Assembly (NCBI RefSeq): GCF_009928415.1
Contig: NZ_JAABNN010000003.1
Span: 92,145-156,144, forward strand
DNA: 64,000 bases
Origin: Bacillus sp. USDA818B3_A
Lineage (GTDB): Bacteria > Bacillota > Bacilli > Bacillales > Cytobacillaceae
Reading direction: 5' to 3'
Shown piece after piece: positions 55,949 through 64,000 of this stretch. The position numbers and the translations under genes were made by a program. Each line of letters begins with the position of its first letter. Positions within the stretch are counted from its first letter, which is position 1. Below the pieces are notes generated by a model. It was not told where the DNA came from. It ran no database searches and worked only from the letters and a program-made list of their open reading frames with translations.

Positions 55949-56122
55949 TTAGTCATCCTCTACTTCCTCATCAATAATACTCTTTTCGATCAGATATTCG
56001 AAGGTTATATCTGCGAGTTCTTCTAATTCTTCTTCGCTAGGAACGTAACCCCGCTTCACCAGCTCATGAAAGAAAAATTCGGCAATTTCTTCTGTATCAA
56101 TAAACACTTCGATTTCTCTCAT
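55949..56122 (-). CDS. yozD: YozD family protein
   Basis: 57 residues, very acidic, MREIEVFIDTEEIAEFFFHELVKRGYVPSEEELEELADITFEYLIEKSIIDEE, matching the YozD family. Function unknown. GGGGGCG precedes the ATG by 6 bases. It lies among yodL, yodN, yozE and yokU, the same set found together in B. subtilis, which supports the call. Confidence 0.85.
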   Translation of the reverse strand: MREIEVFIDTEEIAEFFFHELVKRGYVPSEEELEELADITFEYLIEKSIIDEEVEDD

Positions 56123-56280
56123 AGCATCGCCCCCTTTTTAGAGAATGTATGATGTACATGGTCTTTTCATGCTAGTAACTTTAACATGGTGTAACATTCA
56201 AAGCATCTTAAAAAATTCATGTCTTTTTTTTTGTGGACAAGCATAGGATGAAAAAAAAGAACTTGGTGAGGTGTTGTAGG

Positions 56281-56448
56281 ATGTCAAATTTACAATTTAA
56301 GTTAGAGGCTTTTATTGATGATGTTAATAAAGAAGATGGACTTACCTTCCAACTAATAGAGAAGTTAACTAATTCCATGTTTTCCCTAATTAAATGGGCC
56401 GGAATCCCTTTTGTTCTTTATTTATTATTTGAAATTTCCAGATGGTAG
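56281..56448 (+). CDS. Small single-span membrane protein (55 aa)
   Basis: 55 residues: polar N-terminal 35 residues (QFKLEAFIDDVNKEDGLTFQLIEKL) and a C-terminal membrane helix (about 34-53). AGGTG about 9 bases before the ATG at 56281; the frame begins at 56233 but that part is basic and has no site of its own. Its stop abuts the yodN stop on the other strand. Not recognised. Confidence 0.55.
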   Translation: MSNLQFKLEAFIDDVNKEDGLTFQLIEKLTNSMFSLIKWAGIPFVLYLLFEISRW

Positions 56449-57144
56449 CTATACATGGCTTTTGCCATCATTGTTTACTAGACTTTCTAATTTCCTAAGG
56501 ATTACCCGCATAACTTGATAGTATTCTTGATCTTGGAACATTTCATATAAAATCCGGTAATCATTAAATATGTCCAATAAGTTATCAATTAATTCCTTTT
56601 TTTCCTTTTTTCGTTCAATTTCTTCAATTTCTGTTTTTCTGACCATGTTTTGAACTTTTGGTTTTTTTTCCACTTTTTCTTGTTTATTGACTAAGTATAG
56701 AAGACCCAGTTTTTGAATGAATGTATCTGCATTCTCTGCATCAGCAACAAGTGTCAATTCCTCTTCACCTGCTTCGAGCCACTCGCCGTCACTTACACGG
56801 GAAAGCTCATAGATCACATCTTCCCAGGCATCTTCTTTGTAACGCCAGATTTCCGTTCGAAACCCGACAATCTTAAATAATTCAGCACCGTAGCCGCTTA
56901 CTTGAACTAAATCTCCAAAAAAGAATTTGTACTCGATATCAATTTGCTCTTGCTCTACCACTGCACCCTCATATTCAGAAAGTAATTGAAGGGCCTCTTC
57001 TATATAAAGTCCTTCGCTGTTATTGACTTCATAAACATAATTTCCATCCAGTATTTTAATATCGGTAACCTTTCCCACTGTACCATAAATGGTGATTACA
57101 ACAGTATCACCGATTTTATACTTTGGTTTTTTCCTCTTTGCCAT
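56449..57144 (-). CDS. yodN: YodN-like protein
   Basis: 231 residues, cytosolic. N-terminal MAKRKKPKYKIGDTVVITIYGTVGKVTDI is an SH3-like barrel (KOW/Tudor style), a second barrel follows at about 85-145 (YKFFFGDLVQVSGYGAELFKIVGF), then an acidic segment and a Lys/Glu-rich coiled coil. Function unknown. The gene order yodN-yozE-yokU agrees with B. subtilis. ATG at 57144 has GAGGGG and GGGAGG before it. Confidence 0.78.
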   Translation of the reverse strand: MAKRKKPKYKIGDTVVITIYGTVGKVTDIKILDGNYVYEVNNSEGLYIEEALQLLSEYEGAVVEQEQIDIEYKFFFGDLVQVSGYGAELFKIVGFRTEIWRYKEDAWEDVIYELSRVSDGEWLEAGEEELTLVADAENADTFIQKLGLLYLVNKQEKVEKKPKVQNMVRKTEIEEIERKKEKKELIDNLLDIFNDYRILYEMFQDQEYYQVMRVILRKLESLVNNDGKSHV

Positions 57145-57235
57145 GTCCTCCCATCCCCTCAAATGGATTAGTCCTGTGTTTGAATACAATAGTATATGCG
57201 AGGACAAAAATAACGCTCATAGGAAATTAATAAAT

Positions 57236-57262
57236 GAAAAAATCGCCTCCAAAGGGCGATTT
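57236..57262 (-). terminator. Terminator of yozE
   Basis: AAATCGCC/GGCGATTT stem with TTTTTTC on the minus strand. Confidence 0.82.
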
Positions 57263-57274
57263 AGTTTTAAGAAA

Positions 57275-57496
57275 TTAACTTTCTGATTGGATGTAATGCT
57301 CCCAGGCTTCATCAAATACCGTCATTGACTTTAAATACTGGCCATTCATTTCTAGATAGGAGCTAATTTCATGATAATCCTGCGAAGTTTTCGGAAACCC
57401 ATGATCCAAAAATGCTTCGTTTGCAAAAATACTGATTTCATCCTTTGGGGCTGGATGTCTATATTTCATTAAAAAATGATAAAATGATTTTCTCAT
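57275..57496 (-). CDS. yozE: YozE family (SAM-like fold) protein
   Basis: 73 residues: MRKSFYHFLMKYRHPAPKDEISIFANEAFLDHGFPKTSQDYHEISSYLEMNG is the YozE_SAM_like signature. Function unknown; the fold is a small helical SAM-like domain. The ATG at 57496 has AAAGGCG about 10 bases upstream; the longer frame to 57532 contains that site. Confidence 0.87.
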   Translation of the reverse strand: MRKSFYHFLMKYRHPAPKDEISIFANEAFLDHGFPKTSQDYHEISSYLEMNGQYLKSMTVFDEAWEHYIQSES

Positions 57497-57599
57497 ATAG
57501 AAAACGCCTTTCTGATCCCATTTGGAGACCACTATTTTTCCTTATGGAATACTATAACGGATACTATATGACTCGTCCAGTACGATGAGCTAATCCCCA

Positions 57600-57623
57600 A
57601 ACAAAAACAGCCTTATTAGGCTG
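57600..57623 (-). terminator. Terminator of yokU
   Basis: CAGCC/GGCTG stem with TTTTTGTTT on the minus strand, directly at the yokU stop. Confidence 0.7.
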
Positions 57624-57902
57624 CTAGGTTGTAAAATCAAAATAATTTTTCTTTAATAATCTCGGAATCTTCATTAATCCCTTAAAAGTAATCAACTTTC
57701 CAATCTGCTTACAATCAATTAAGAACAACTGATCTTCTATCTCTTTGACAATTTTTTCACTTTGATAGGTCATGTTGCAATCACCGCAATTTAGTGCAGG
57801 TGTTTCGTTAATTTCAATTGCACGTGAACCGTCAGGTAATTCCCAAAAGACAGAGTTAGTGACCTCTTTTACATTAGAGCTGCTGCACCATTCACATCTC
57901 AT
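57624..57902 (-). CDS. yokU: YokU-like YgiT-type zinc-finger protein
   Basis: 92 residues with two Cys pairs, CEWC (3-6) and CGDCNMTY (about 38-45), and the sentence-like PxxxCxxCxxxY arrangement of YgiT-type zinc fingers (ETPALNCGDCNMTYQSE). In B. subtilis yokU accompanies kamA. Start is ATG at 57902, 8 bases after AGGTGG; the frame to 57914 begins inside that site. It follows kamA by 12 bases and is likely in its operon, under the sigma-54 promoter. Confidence 0.82.
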   Translation of the reverse strand: MRCEWCSSSNVKEVTNSVFWELPDGSRAIEINETPALNCGDCNMTYQSEKIVKEIEDQLFLIDCKQIGKLITFKGLMKIPRLLKKNYFDFTT

Positions 57903-57914
57903 ATTATTTTCCAC

Positions 57915-59354
57915 CTATTCCTTCCTTTGTTCGATAACCTGCTCCGTTTTTCCCCCTTGGTTACTGCCCTTTTCTTTCTCAGTTAATGCTTTAAACTTTT
58001 TCTCTTTTAATTCGTCACGCTTACTCCTCTTGTCTTTTAATGAAGCGTGTGCAGGATCTTCGATATATTGCTTACGGCGATTAAGCCTATTTAATCCTTC
58101 GGGTACTAAATTGAAATGTTGATCATTCATAATTCCTGCAATTCCGGCAAGAGACTTTTTCTCTCCCGTGTCAGGATACACCTTTTCAAAGTATTCATCC
58201 GCTCTGCCAGGAACATAGTTTTCTGGTTCTGGATAAGAAGTAATGACACCTTCAAAATTTCGGAGGACGACCTTTTCCGGGCTTTGTGAAATTAAATAGT
58301 TAGGCTGCAAGGCAATTTTCCCTCCTCCTCCCGGTGCATCCACAACAAAGGTTGGTACAGCATATCCGCTTGTATGACCGCGCAATCCCTCGATAATTTC
58401 CAATCCTTTTGAAACAGGGGCACGGAAATGGCCAATCCCTTCTGAGAGGTCGCATTGATAGATATAATAAGGGCGAACACGAATTTTTACCAGGTCATGC
58501 ATCAGTTTTTTCATAATCGGAACACTGTCATTAATACCTGCGAGAATAACAGATTGATTACCCACTGGAACCCCTGCATTAGCCAGCATCTCACAAGCCT
58601 TTTTTGAGTCCTCGGTAATTTCAATTGATGTATTAAAATGGGTGTTCAACCAGATTGGATGATATCTTTTCAAAATATTGCAGAGGTTTTCAGTAATACG
58701 CTGCGGGAAGACCACAGGTGCCCTTGTACCGATTCGGATAATTTCCACATGGTCAATTTCACGTAGATTTTTTAAAATATATTCCAAAATATTATCATTA
58801 ATCAATAGACCATCACCGCCGGAAATTAATACATCCCGTACCTCTGGCGTTTGTCTAATATACGCTATTGCAGCATCCAACTGTTTTTTGGGGACGCCCA
58901 TACCAATCTGACCGGAAAAACGTCTTCTCGTACAATATCTGCAATACATGGAGCACTGATTGGTTACGAGAAAGAGCACACGGTCAGGATAGCGGTGGGT
59001 CAGTCCTGGTACCGGGGAGTCCTCATCCTCGTGAAGCGGGTCTTCGAGGTCATATTTTGTTTTATTAATTTCATTTGAAACAGGGACAGATTGCATACGA
59101 ATTGGGCAGCGCGGATCATCAGGGTTCATTAATGAAGCGTAATAGGGTGTGATGTTTAAGGGAATCGTTTTGGTTGAAATCCTTACTCCTTCTTCTTCAT
59201 CTGGAGTTAAGTTAATCACTTTTTTTAAATCTTCGGCCGTCCGAATCGTATTGGTTAATTGCCATAACCAGTCATTCCACTGCTCCTCAGTCACATCTTT
59301 CCAAAGCTCTATTTCCTTCCAATACCTATTCGGTTTATATAAAAATGGTTTCAT
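57915..59354 (-). CDS. kamA: Lysine 2,3-aminomutase
   Basis: 479 residues, radical SAM/PLP enzyme that converts L-lysine to beta-lysine. The [4Fe-4S] motif is CSMYCRYCTRRRF (about residues 133-145), the PLP lysine region is near PGGGGKIALQP (about 335-345). ATG at 59354 is chosen because GGAGGAGGA lies 6-9 bases upstream; an earlier in-frame ATG overlaps that site. The frame could extend further but would include the promoter. It is the first gene behind the -24/-12 promoter. Confidence 0.96.
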   Translation of the reverse strand: MKPFLYKPNRYWKEIELWKDVTEEQWNDWLWQLTNTIRTAEDLKKVINLTPDEEEGVRISTKTIPLNITPYYASLMNPDDPRCPIRMQSVPVSNEINKTKYDLEDPLHEDEDSPVPGLTHRYPDRVLFLVTNQCSMYCRYCTRRRFSGQIGMGVPKKQLDAAIAYIRQTPEVRDVLISGGDGLLINDNILEYILKNLREIDHVEIIRIGTRAPVVFPQRITENLCNILKRYHPIWLNTHFNTSIEITEDSKKACEMLANAGVPVGNQSVILAGINDSVPIMKKLMHDLVKIRVRPYYIYQCDLSEGIGHFRAPVSKGLEIIEGLRGHTSGYAVPTFVVDAPGGGGKIALQPNYLISQSPEKVVLRNFEGVITSYPEPENYVPGRADEYFEKVYPDTGEKKSLAGIAGIMNDQHFNLVPEGLNRLNRRKQYIEDPAHASLKDKRSKRDELKEKKFKALTEKEKGSNQGGKTEQVIEQRKE

Positions 59355-59389
59355 GACCATTCCTCCTCCACTTGCTTTACTAAATAATA

Positions 59390-59406
59390 TGCAAGTTTCG
59401 TGCCAA
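59390..59406 (-). promoter_or_regulatory. kamA: Sigma-54 (-24/-12) promoter of kamA
   Basis: Minus strand TTGGCAC (59406-59400), five bases, TTGC (59394-59391), then AT. This fits the consensus TTGGCAC-N5-TTGC(A/T) exactly. The start of transcription would be near 59379, 25 bases before the kamA ATG. The sigma-54 activator is encoded immediately upstream. Confidence 0.88.
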
Positions 59407-59460
59407 CTCCACATTATGGTTAAAAAGCTGAGCAACTGTTACCTCTCCAATAAGCGCCAG

Positions 59461-59488
59461 AAAAAAACCGCCGAAAATCCGGCGGTTT
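59461..59488 (-). terminator. Terminator between the KamR-like gene and kamA
   Basis: AAACCGCC/GGCGGTTT stem and TTTTTTTC on the minus strand, just after the activator stop. It separates the activator transcript from the kamA promoter. Confidence 0.88.
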
Positions 59489-60890
59489 AATAGGGAAGCT
59501 TTTTAATTTTATATTGCAGCGTCTGCCTTGGAATTTCAAGTAGCTTGGCAGCCTGATTAATATTTCCATTCGTTTGCTCCATAGCATTCAGGATCAACCT
59601 TTTCTCCAACTCCTCCAAATTCTCCCGCAAAGACAAAGTACCAAGGGGATGATGTATAGCTTTTTCTTGTGACAATGATTGCCTTAGAATCATTGGCAAA
59701 GTATCTAACTCTAGAAAGTCCCCCACACAGACATTCATCATGTATTCAATCGTATGTTTTAATTCGCGGACATTGCCCGGCCATTGATGCCCCGATAAAA
59801 ATATGGCTAATTTCTTATCGACACCTTTCACTTTCTTACCTAATTTTGTGTTTAGATCTTGGATAAAGTAATCCGTTAAGTAAAGGATATCCTCTTTTCT
59901 TTCCCTTAATGGCAGAAGCGCAAAGGTAAAAACATTCAAACGATAATAAAGGTCATGGCGAATCATGTTCTCTTGCAGGGCTATTTGCGGATGTACATTC
60001 ATCGCAGCTATGACACGAACATTGACGTAGATATTTTGTGAGCTGCCCACCCTGCGGATCATCCCATCCTCTAAGACCCTTAACAGCTTGGCCTGAAGCT
60101 CAATTGGCATGGTATGAAGCTCATCGAGAAATAGTGTCCCTTCATCAGCTAATTCAAACAAACCTTTACGGTCGACTGCCCCAGTATAACTCCCTTTTAC
60201 GGTCCCAAAAAGTATGCTTTCTAGCAGTGTTTCTGGGATGGCTGCACAATTTTGAGCAACAAAAGGTTTTTCCGAGCGATAGGATTCATGGTGTATTCCT
60301 TGGACAAACAATTCCTTGCCAGTCCCCGATTCACCATAGACAAGGATTGGGGAATCCGCTTTAGCCAGTTTTCTTGCCTCTTCCTTCGTATCTGAAAAGA
60401 TATGGTTAATTGTACGAATATCATTTAATGTGTACGTTACCTGTTTTATCCCCTGTTTATTTTGTTTTTTTGGAAAGCCTTTTTGTAAGTCTAAGAGCCT
60501 CTCAGCAAGCAGTTTCATTCTTGAATAATCTTTAGCAATCTCTACTGCTCCGATAATTTCCTCTCCTAGAAATATTGGCAGGGTGGTATTAATGGTATCG
60601 ATTCTTATGCCGTGCATATTAACATATACCTGGGTTTGATTATAAATAGGCTTACCCGTTTTTATCACCTTTAAAAGTGTACTCGACTCTTCTGTTAAAG
60701 AAGGGAATGCCTGTATGATATGCCGTCCCAATACATCTTTACTTTCCATGCCATCATGCTTGGCTGCGACTTCATTATAAAAAATCGTTTTCCCTTCCGT
60801 ATTTACCACATGGATTCCTTCATCGATACTTTTCAGAATGGCAGCCAAGACCTCTTGTGTGAGTGCAGTTAATTCTCTTATTCTTAACAC
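59487..60890 (-). CDS. Sigma-54-dependent activator with PAS domain (KamR/RocR-like)
   Basis: 467 residues: PAS domain (about 15-125, EGIHVVNTEGKTIFYNEVA), AAA+ domain with Walker A GESGTGKELF (about 185-194), and C-terminal Fis-type helix-turn-helix (about 445-465, INQAAKLLEIPRQTLQYKIK). The sigma-54 contact loop reads GSYTGA instead of the usual GAFTGA. Start is a GTG at 60890 with a weak site. It lies next to the -24/-12 promoter and so is the likely activator of kamA, like KamR of B. thuringiensis. The PAS ligand is unknown. Confidence 0.9.
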   Translation of the reverse strand: MLRIRELTALTQEVLAAILKSIDEGIHVVNTEGKTIFYNEVAAKHDGMESKDVLGRHIIQAFPSLTEESSTLLKVIKTGKPIYNQTQVYVNMHGIRIDTINTTLPIFLGEEIIGAVEIAKDYSRMKLLAERLLDLQKGFPKKQNKQGIKQVTYTLNDIRTINHIFSDTKEEARKLAKADSPILVYGESGTGKELFVQGIHHESYRSEKPFVAQNCAAIPETLLESILFGTVKGSYTGAVDRKGLFELADEGTLFLDELHTMPIELQAKLLRVLEDGMIRRVGSSQNIYVNVRVIAAMNVHPQIALQENMIRHDLYYRLNVFTFALLPLRERKEDILYLTDYFIQDLNTKLGKKVKGVDKKLAIFLSGHQWPGNVRELKHTIEYMMNVCVGDFLELDTLPMILRQSLSQEKAIHHPLGTLSLRENLEELEKRLILNAMEQTNGNINQAAKLLEIPRQTLQYKIKKLPY

Positions 60891-60946
60891 CTGCCTTTAA
60901 TTAAGGTTTCGAGGGTGCCGAAAAACTGGCATGTAAAGCCAATAAT

Positions 60947-61801
60947 CTAGCAGTTTGCCAGATCTTTTACCCACATATTCATATTCTCGAGTTTGTCATA
61001 GATATAGCAGTTGTTCATGAACCTTCCTCTATAGGAATAACCCAGCTGAAATAAAACGGCATTCATGCCAAATGATAAGGCCCTTGCAATCGAGTAGGCA
61101 CAGAAGATACCTTGATTTTTCAAGTCCCGTTCAAGCTCCTGAAGGATTATCTTCATTAGTCCATATTTTCTGTGCTCGGTTAATGTTGCACAATCTGTTA
61201 GCTCTGCATTTTTGTAAAAGAGATTGATTTCTGCTGATGCAGCACTGACTATTTTTCCTTGATGCGAAAAGACGTAATAGATTGTTCCCTCTTTCATGGT
61301 CTTTTTTACATAGTCAGGATCATGTAATGGTGTAGGATAAATCTGAAACACTTGTTTATACAGGGAAGAAAGTTCACTGGCACAATATTCATCCGCCTTT
61401 TTTAATTCATATTCCTTTGGCGGCACGGTTTTTTCTATAGATGGACTTAATTGGTAAATATTCTGAATCATACCATCTTCGGTAATCCAGTGATCATTTC
61501 TTTTCCGTTCAGCCGAATAGAATTTTGAAAAGAAATGGGCGGTTGAACCCAGGAAATACAGGTCCACCATGGCTTCGGGCAGGAAACCTGCTTCAATAAA
61601 CGTGAAGTAGTCTTCACTGCGTGCCTTAATGATTAATTTCTCAACTTGATGCAATTTAACCAGCTCTTCCACCTTGATTAATAAATATTTTGTATTGCCG
61701 CGATAGTCATCAACCCTGATTCGTTTATTAAAAGGGTCCAAATATAGTTCACTATAAAAATTCGACTCATTCAGGTAAAAAGTGGATGCGGTTTGATTCA
61801 T
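60947..61801 (-). CDS. ablB: Beta-lysine N-acetyltransferase (AblB/YodP)
   Basis: 284 residues. N-terminal domain of unknown fold, and a C-terminal GNAT domain (about 150-284) with YYVFSHQGKIVSAASAEIN and TLTEHRKYGLMKIILQELE. AblB acetylates beta-lysine made by the aminomutase to N-epsilon-acetyl-beta-lysine, an osmolyte in archaea, with an unclear role in Bacillus spores. AAGGAG ribosome site 9 bases before the ATG. Upstream terminator separates it from yodQ; downstream the activator gene follows at 56 bases. Confidence 0.9.
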   Translation of the reverse strand: MNQTASTFYLNESNFYSELYLDPFNKRIRVDDYRGNTKYLLIKVEELVKLHQVEKLIIKARSEDYFTFIEAGFLPEAMVDLYFLGSTAHFFSKFYSAERKRNDHWITEDGMIQNIYQLSPSIEKTVPPKEYELKKADEYCASELSSLYKQVFQIYPTPLHDPDYVKKTMKEGTIYYVFSHQGKIVSAASAEINLFYKNAELTDCATLTEHRKYGLMKIILQELERDLKNQGIFCAYSIARALSFGMNAVLFQLGYSYRGRFMNNCYIYDKLENMNMWVKDLANC

Positions 61802-61837
61802 AAAAAGACACTCCTTAACTGCTTATCTGTTAATATG

Positions 61838-61868
61838 AATAAAAAGTCTGGCCGGGATCTGCCAGACT
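61838..61868 (-). terminator. Terminator of the yodS-yodR-yodQ unit
   Basis: AGTCTGGC/GCCAGACT stem followed by TTTTTATTC on the minus strand. Confidence 0.85.
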
Positions 61869-61898
61869 CCATTTTACCAAACAGTCCTTGAAGAACCA

Positions 61899-63170
61899 TT
61901 AATGTTCCACCACTTCACACCATTTTAATATTGTTAAGGCAATTATTTCACTTGCTGTAAATAAATCCTCAAGTATGATATGTTCATTTGCATCATGAGC
62001 AACTTCTGTTATACCTGGTCCAAAAACGACGACCGGAGTATGCCCAACAGTAGAAAGAATACCCCCATCTGTTCCCCATGGACTTGCTTCGATTACTGGC
62101 TGCTCTCCTTTAACATCGATAAAGCTCTTGATTAACTCAATCATTAAAGGATGATCAGACTCAAGGCTTCCTGGCTGCCATCTGCCTCCAAACCATTCAA
62201 GCTTGAGAGGATGTTTCTGCAGCCATTCATCTTGACTCATAAGATTTTGCAGAAATTTTTCCATTTCAGATTGAGCAGCTTGAATGGTTTCGTCAGGGGA
62301 TACCCCCATTCTTCCTTCAATCACGGCAGTATCAGGTACTGAAGAGGGCCATTGGCCGCTAGTAATCTTGCCAATATTAATGGGGATTGGTATGGGTGTT
62401 TTATTAAAGAGAGGATCAATAATCCGGGTGTTTCTATCTTTCTCTAATTGTTGCAAACCCTGAATTACTAGGAGAGACTTTTCAATGGCACTTACTCCTT
62501 CATATCTAGTTCCACCATGTGCCGCCTTACCTGTTACCGTTATTCGAAACCACATGGAACCCTGTTGTTTTGGAAACAGCTTCATATTGGTCGGTTCTGG
62601 AATGATTGCCCCATCTGCATGATAGCCTCTCAATACAGCCGCAAGGGTACCTGCTCCGCCACTTTCTTCTTCAATGACACTTTGAAAAATAACATCTCCT
62701 TTCAGTTTTATACCTGTGGCAATGATTGATTCTAAGGCCATTAATAGAGCCACATTTCCGCCCTTCATATCTGTTGCCCCTCTTCCAAATAGCTTGCCGC
62801 ACTCAATCGCGCCACTAAATGGTTCATGCTTCCAATTTAATGGATCCCCAACAGGCACTACATCGATATGTCCGTTTAAAATGATCGATTTACCGCCTCC
62901 AGAACCTTTTAATACTGCAACCAAGTTAGGATTGCCTGCAAAGCTTTGCCTGTCACAGCAATAGGCTGGATGCTTCGTTAATTCATCTCCGCCAATCTCC
63001 CATATATCCAGCGTTAATCCAAGCTGACGACACTTCTCAATCACTATAGCCTGAGTACTGCTCTCATTTCCGCGTGTACTATTTTCTCGGACTAATAGTT
63101 GCAGGATTCTCGCTGCACGGGCACGGTTATCCTTGAGCCATCGTTTTACTTTAAGTTCGTCTTTATCCAC
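61899..63170 (-). CDS. yodQ: YodQ: M20-family metallopeptidase/deacylase
   Basis: 423 residues. ArgE/DapE-type dinuclear zinc hydrolase: NGHIDVVPVGD (about 99-109), GRGATDMKGG (about 130-139), Glu pair in SVIEEESGGAG (about 165) and a dimerisation domain with RITVTGKAAHGG. The genes around it concern lysine, beta-lysine and CoA esters, so it may deacylate a lysine-derived intermediate. GTG start with GAGGGG about 8 bases upstream. Confidence 0.9.
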   Translation of the reverse strand: MDKDELKVKRWLKDNRARAARILQLLVRENSTRGNESSTQAIVIEKCRQLGLTLDIWEIGGDELTKHPAYCCDRQSFAGNPNLVAVLKGSGGGKSIILNGHIDVVPVGDPLNWKHEPFSGAIECGKLFGRGATDMKGGNVALLMALESIIATGIKLKGDVIFQSVIEEESGGAGTLAAVLRGYHADGAIIPEPTNMKLFPKQQGSMWFRITVTGKAAHGGTRYEGVSAIEKSLLVIQGLQQLEKDRNTRIIDPLFNKTPIPIPINIGKITSGQWPSSVPDTAVIEGRMGVSPDETIQAAQSEMEKFLQNLMSQDEWLQKHPLKLEWFGGRWQPGSLESDHPLMIELIKSFIDVKGEQPVIEASPWGTDGGILSTVGHTPVVVFGPGITEVAHDANEHIILEDLFTASEIIALTILKWCEVVEH

Positions 63171-63189
63171 CTCATGTCCCCTCTATTCT

Positions 63190-63855
63190 TCAATATGGTA
63201 TTTGCCGAATACTGTCGCAAATTTGAAATGTACATCCTGTTTTACCTATAACATCTTCAAGATTGTAGGGTGGGAATAATTCTGTCAACACCAGTCCTCC
63301 ACCCGTCACCTTAAAAACGGCTAATTCAGTGATAATTAAATCGACACAGCGGGCCGATGTTAAGGGAAGTGAGCAAGTATTTACAATCTTGGGGTGACCA
63401 TTTTTATCACAGTGGTTCATCACAACGATGACCTTTTTTGCTTTTTGAGCAAGTTCCATTGCTCCGCCCATACCTGGTACCTTTTTTCCCGGTACAATCC
63501 AATTAGCCAAATCACCAAATTGATTGACTTGTAATGACCCTAAAATGGTAATATCCACCCTGCCACTGCGAATCATTCCAAAAGCGATAGCACTGTCACA
63601 ATAGGAACCGCCCTTCGTCAGGGTTACAGGGAAGCCCCCCGCATTGCATAAGTTCTCATCTTCTTTTCCTTTTACAGGACTTGGTCCCATTCCTGTTATG
63701 CCATTCTCGGCATGAAACATGACTTGTATTTCATTGGCAAGGTGGTTGGGAACAAGGGAGGGAATTCCAATTCCTAAATTCACCACCATTCCATTCTTTA
63801 TTTCCTCTGCCGCCCGTTTGGCCATTTGGTTTCTCGTGTCTACTCCCATGCCCAT
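63190..63855 (-). CDS. yodR: CoA transferase subunit B (YodR)
   Basis: About 221 residues. Family I CoA-transferase beta subunit: the active-site Glu is in MFHAENGITGMGP (about 48-60) and CDSAIAFGMIRSGRVDITILG follows. It would pair with the alpha subunit YodS encoded immediately upstream, in the same way as acetoacetate/butyrate CoA transferases. The start is ambiguous among TTG 63861, ATG 63855 and ATG 63849; 63855 is chosen for its spacing to AAGGAG. It overlaps the end of yodS by 16 bases. Confidence 0.92.
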   Translation of the reverse strand: MGMGVDTRNQMAKRAAEEIKNGMVVNLGIGIPSLVPNHLANEIQVMFHAENGITGMGPSPVKGKEDENLCNAGGFPVTLTKGGSYCDSAIAFGMIRSGRVDITILGSLQVNQFGDLANWIVPGKKVPGMGGAMELAQKAKKVIVVMNHCDKNGHPKIVNTCSLPLTSARCVDLIITELAVFKVTGGGLVLTELFPPYNLEDVIGKTGCTFQICDSIRQIPY

Positions 63856-64000
63856 TTCCAATTCACTCCTTGGGAAGAGATTACATAATCAACGAATACA
63901 CCGGGTGTAATGATTTCATCTGGATTAAGACTGCCGAGTGGAACAATTTCCTCCACCTCAGCAATGGTAATGGTCCCGGCCATCGCAACAAGGGGATTCG
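63840..64000 (-). CDS. yodS: CoA transferase subunit A (YodS), C-terminal end only
   Basis: The frame enters from the right edge and stops at 63840-63842. The 53 visible residues contain MAGTITIAEVEEIVPLGSLNPDEIITPGVFVDYVI, the C-terminal signature of CoA-transferase alpha subunits. The rest, including the CoA-binding N-terminus, is outside the window. Confidence 0.88.
   Translation of the reverse strand, partial: NPLVAMAGTITIAEVEEIVPLGSLNPDEIITPGVFVDYVISSQGVNWKWAWE

Noticed and set aside
61802..61898. A second sigma-54 promoter before ablB
   Set aside because: CTGGCAGATCCCGGCCAG has a GG but no TTGC at the right distance, and it is part of the terminator stem.

Overview
The window reads as chromosome of an aerobic, spore-forming, low-GC Bacillaceae (Bacillus or Neobacillus/Mesobacillus type). 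Support comes from the many spore genes (Spo0M, GerP-like, GerT-like, YhcN/YlaJ, Sda-like), SpoVT-free but Bacillus-typical small proteins (YkuS, YdjO, YozD, YozE, YodL, YodN, YokU), T-box control of trp, and the Ku/LigD repair pair. Genus is an inference. No rRNA, complete tRNA, prophage, insertion sequence with a transposase, or CRISPR array was seen.

Layout. 1-5.8 kb: N-terminal end of a MutS2-like gene, lrgAB-type holin pair, a SCO1-like copper chaperone, an ABC-F ATPase, YkuS and an Hsp20-like protein. 5.9-10.5 kb: D,D-carboxypeptidase, full-length MprF and a cupredoxin, all envelope functions. 10.8-13.9 kb: pflB-pflA for anaerobic pyruvate cleavage. 14.0-15.2 kb: a 96-codon ORF that matches the MifM translation-arrest sensor, placed directly before a YidC2-type insertase whose ribosome site can be masked by the last codons of the sensor. 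15.3-20.1 kb: YhcN lipoprotein, Sda-like checkpoint protein, a two-component system and mnmH.

20.3-27.5 kb: complete tryptophan operon trpEGDCFBA (minus strand) behind a consensus sigma-A promoter and two tandem tryptophan T-boxes that are split by a GC-rich 129-bp inverted-repeat element. 27.7-34.4 kb: MFS exporter, then a DMSO-reductase-type molybdoenzyme operon (torD, catalytic subunit, electron-transfer subunit, extra Fe-S protein) with an FNR box upstream, then DUF6509 and YdjO proteins. 34.4-38.6 kb: a candidate small RNA or long leader, divergent ku and ligD, dapF. 38.7-43.9 kb: tubby-like(?) membrane protein, patatin, DUF4870, amidohydrolase, an unexplained structured leader before a GNAT gene, and an SDR protein with an altered active site.

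44.0-48.3 kb: a compact spore germination/coat group (two GerPA/PF-like, one GerT-like, one short GerPC-like), a YtkA-domain lipoprotein, a zinc ribbon, a secreted protein and a CobW GTPase. 48.4-53.4 kb: CtpA/B protease, single-HMA CopA, deoD. 53.5-57.9 kb: yodL, spo0M, a kinase-like protein, yozD, yodN, yozE, yokU. 57.9-64 kb: the lysine/beta-lysine locus kamA, a sigma-54 activator (KamR-like), ablB/yodP, yodQ, yodR and the start-less fragment of yodS; kamA has a textbook -24/-12 promoter.

Functional links: anaerobic metabolism (pfl, DMSO-reductase-type operon), envelope stress and protein insertion (mprF, dac, yidC2 with its sensor), and sporulation/germination recur through the window. 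The best regulatory stories are the MifM-like arrest peptide, the split tandem T-box, the sigma-54 kamA promoter and the GNAT leader with mutually exclusive hairpins.
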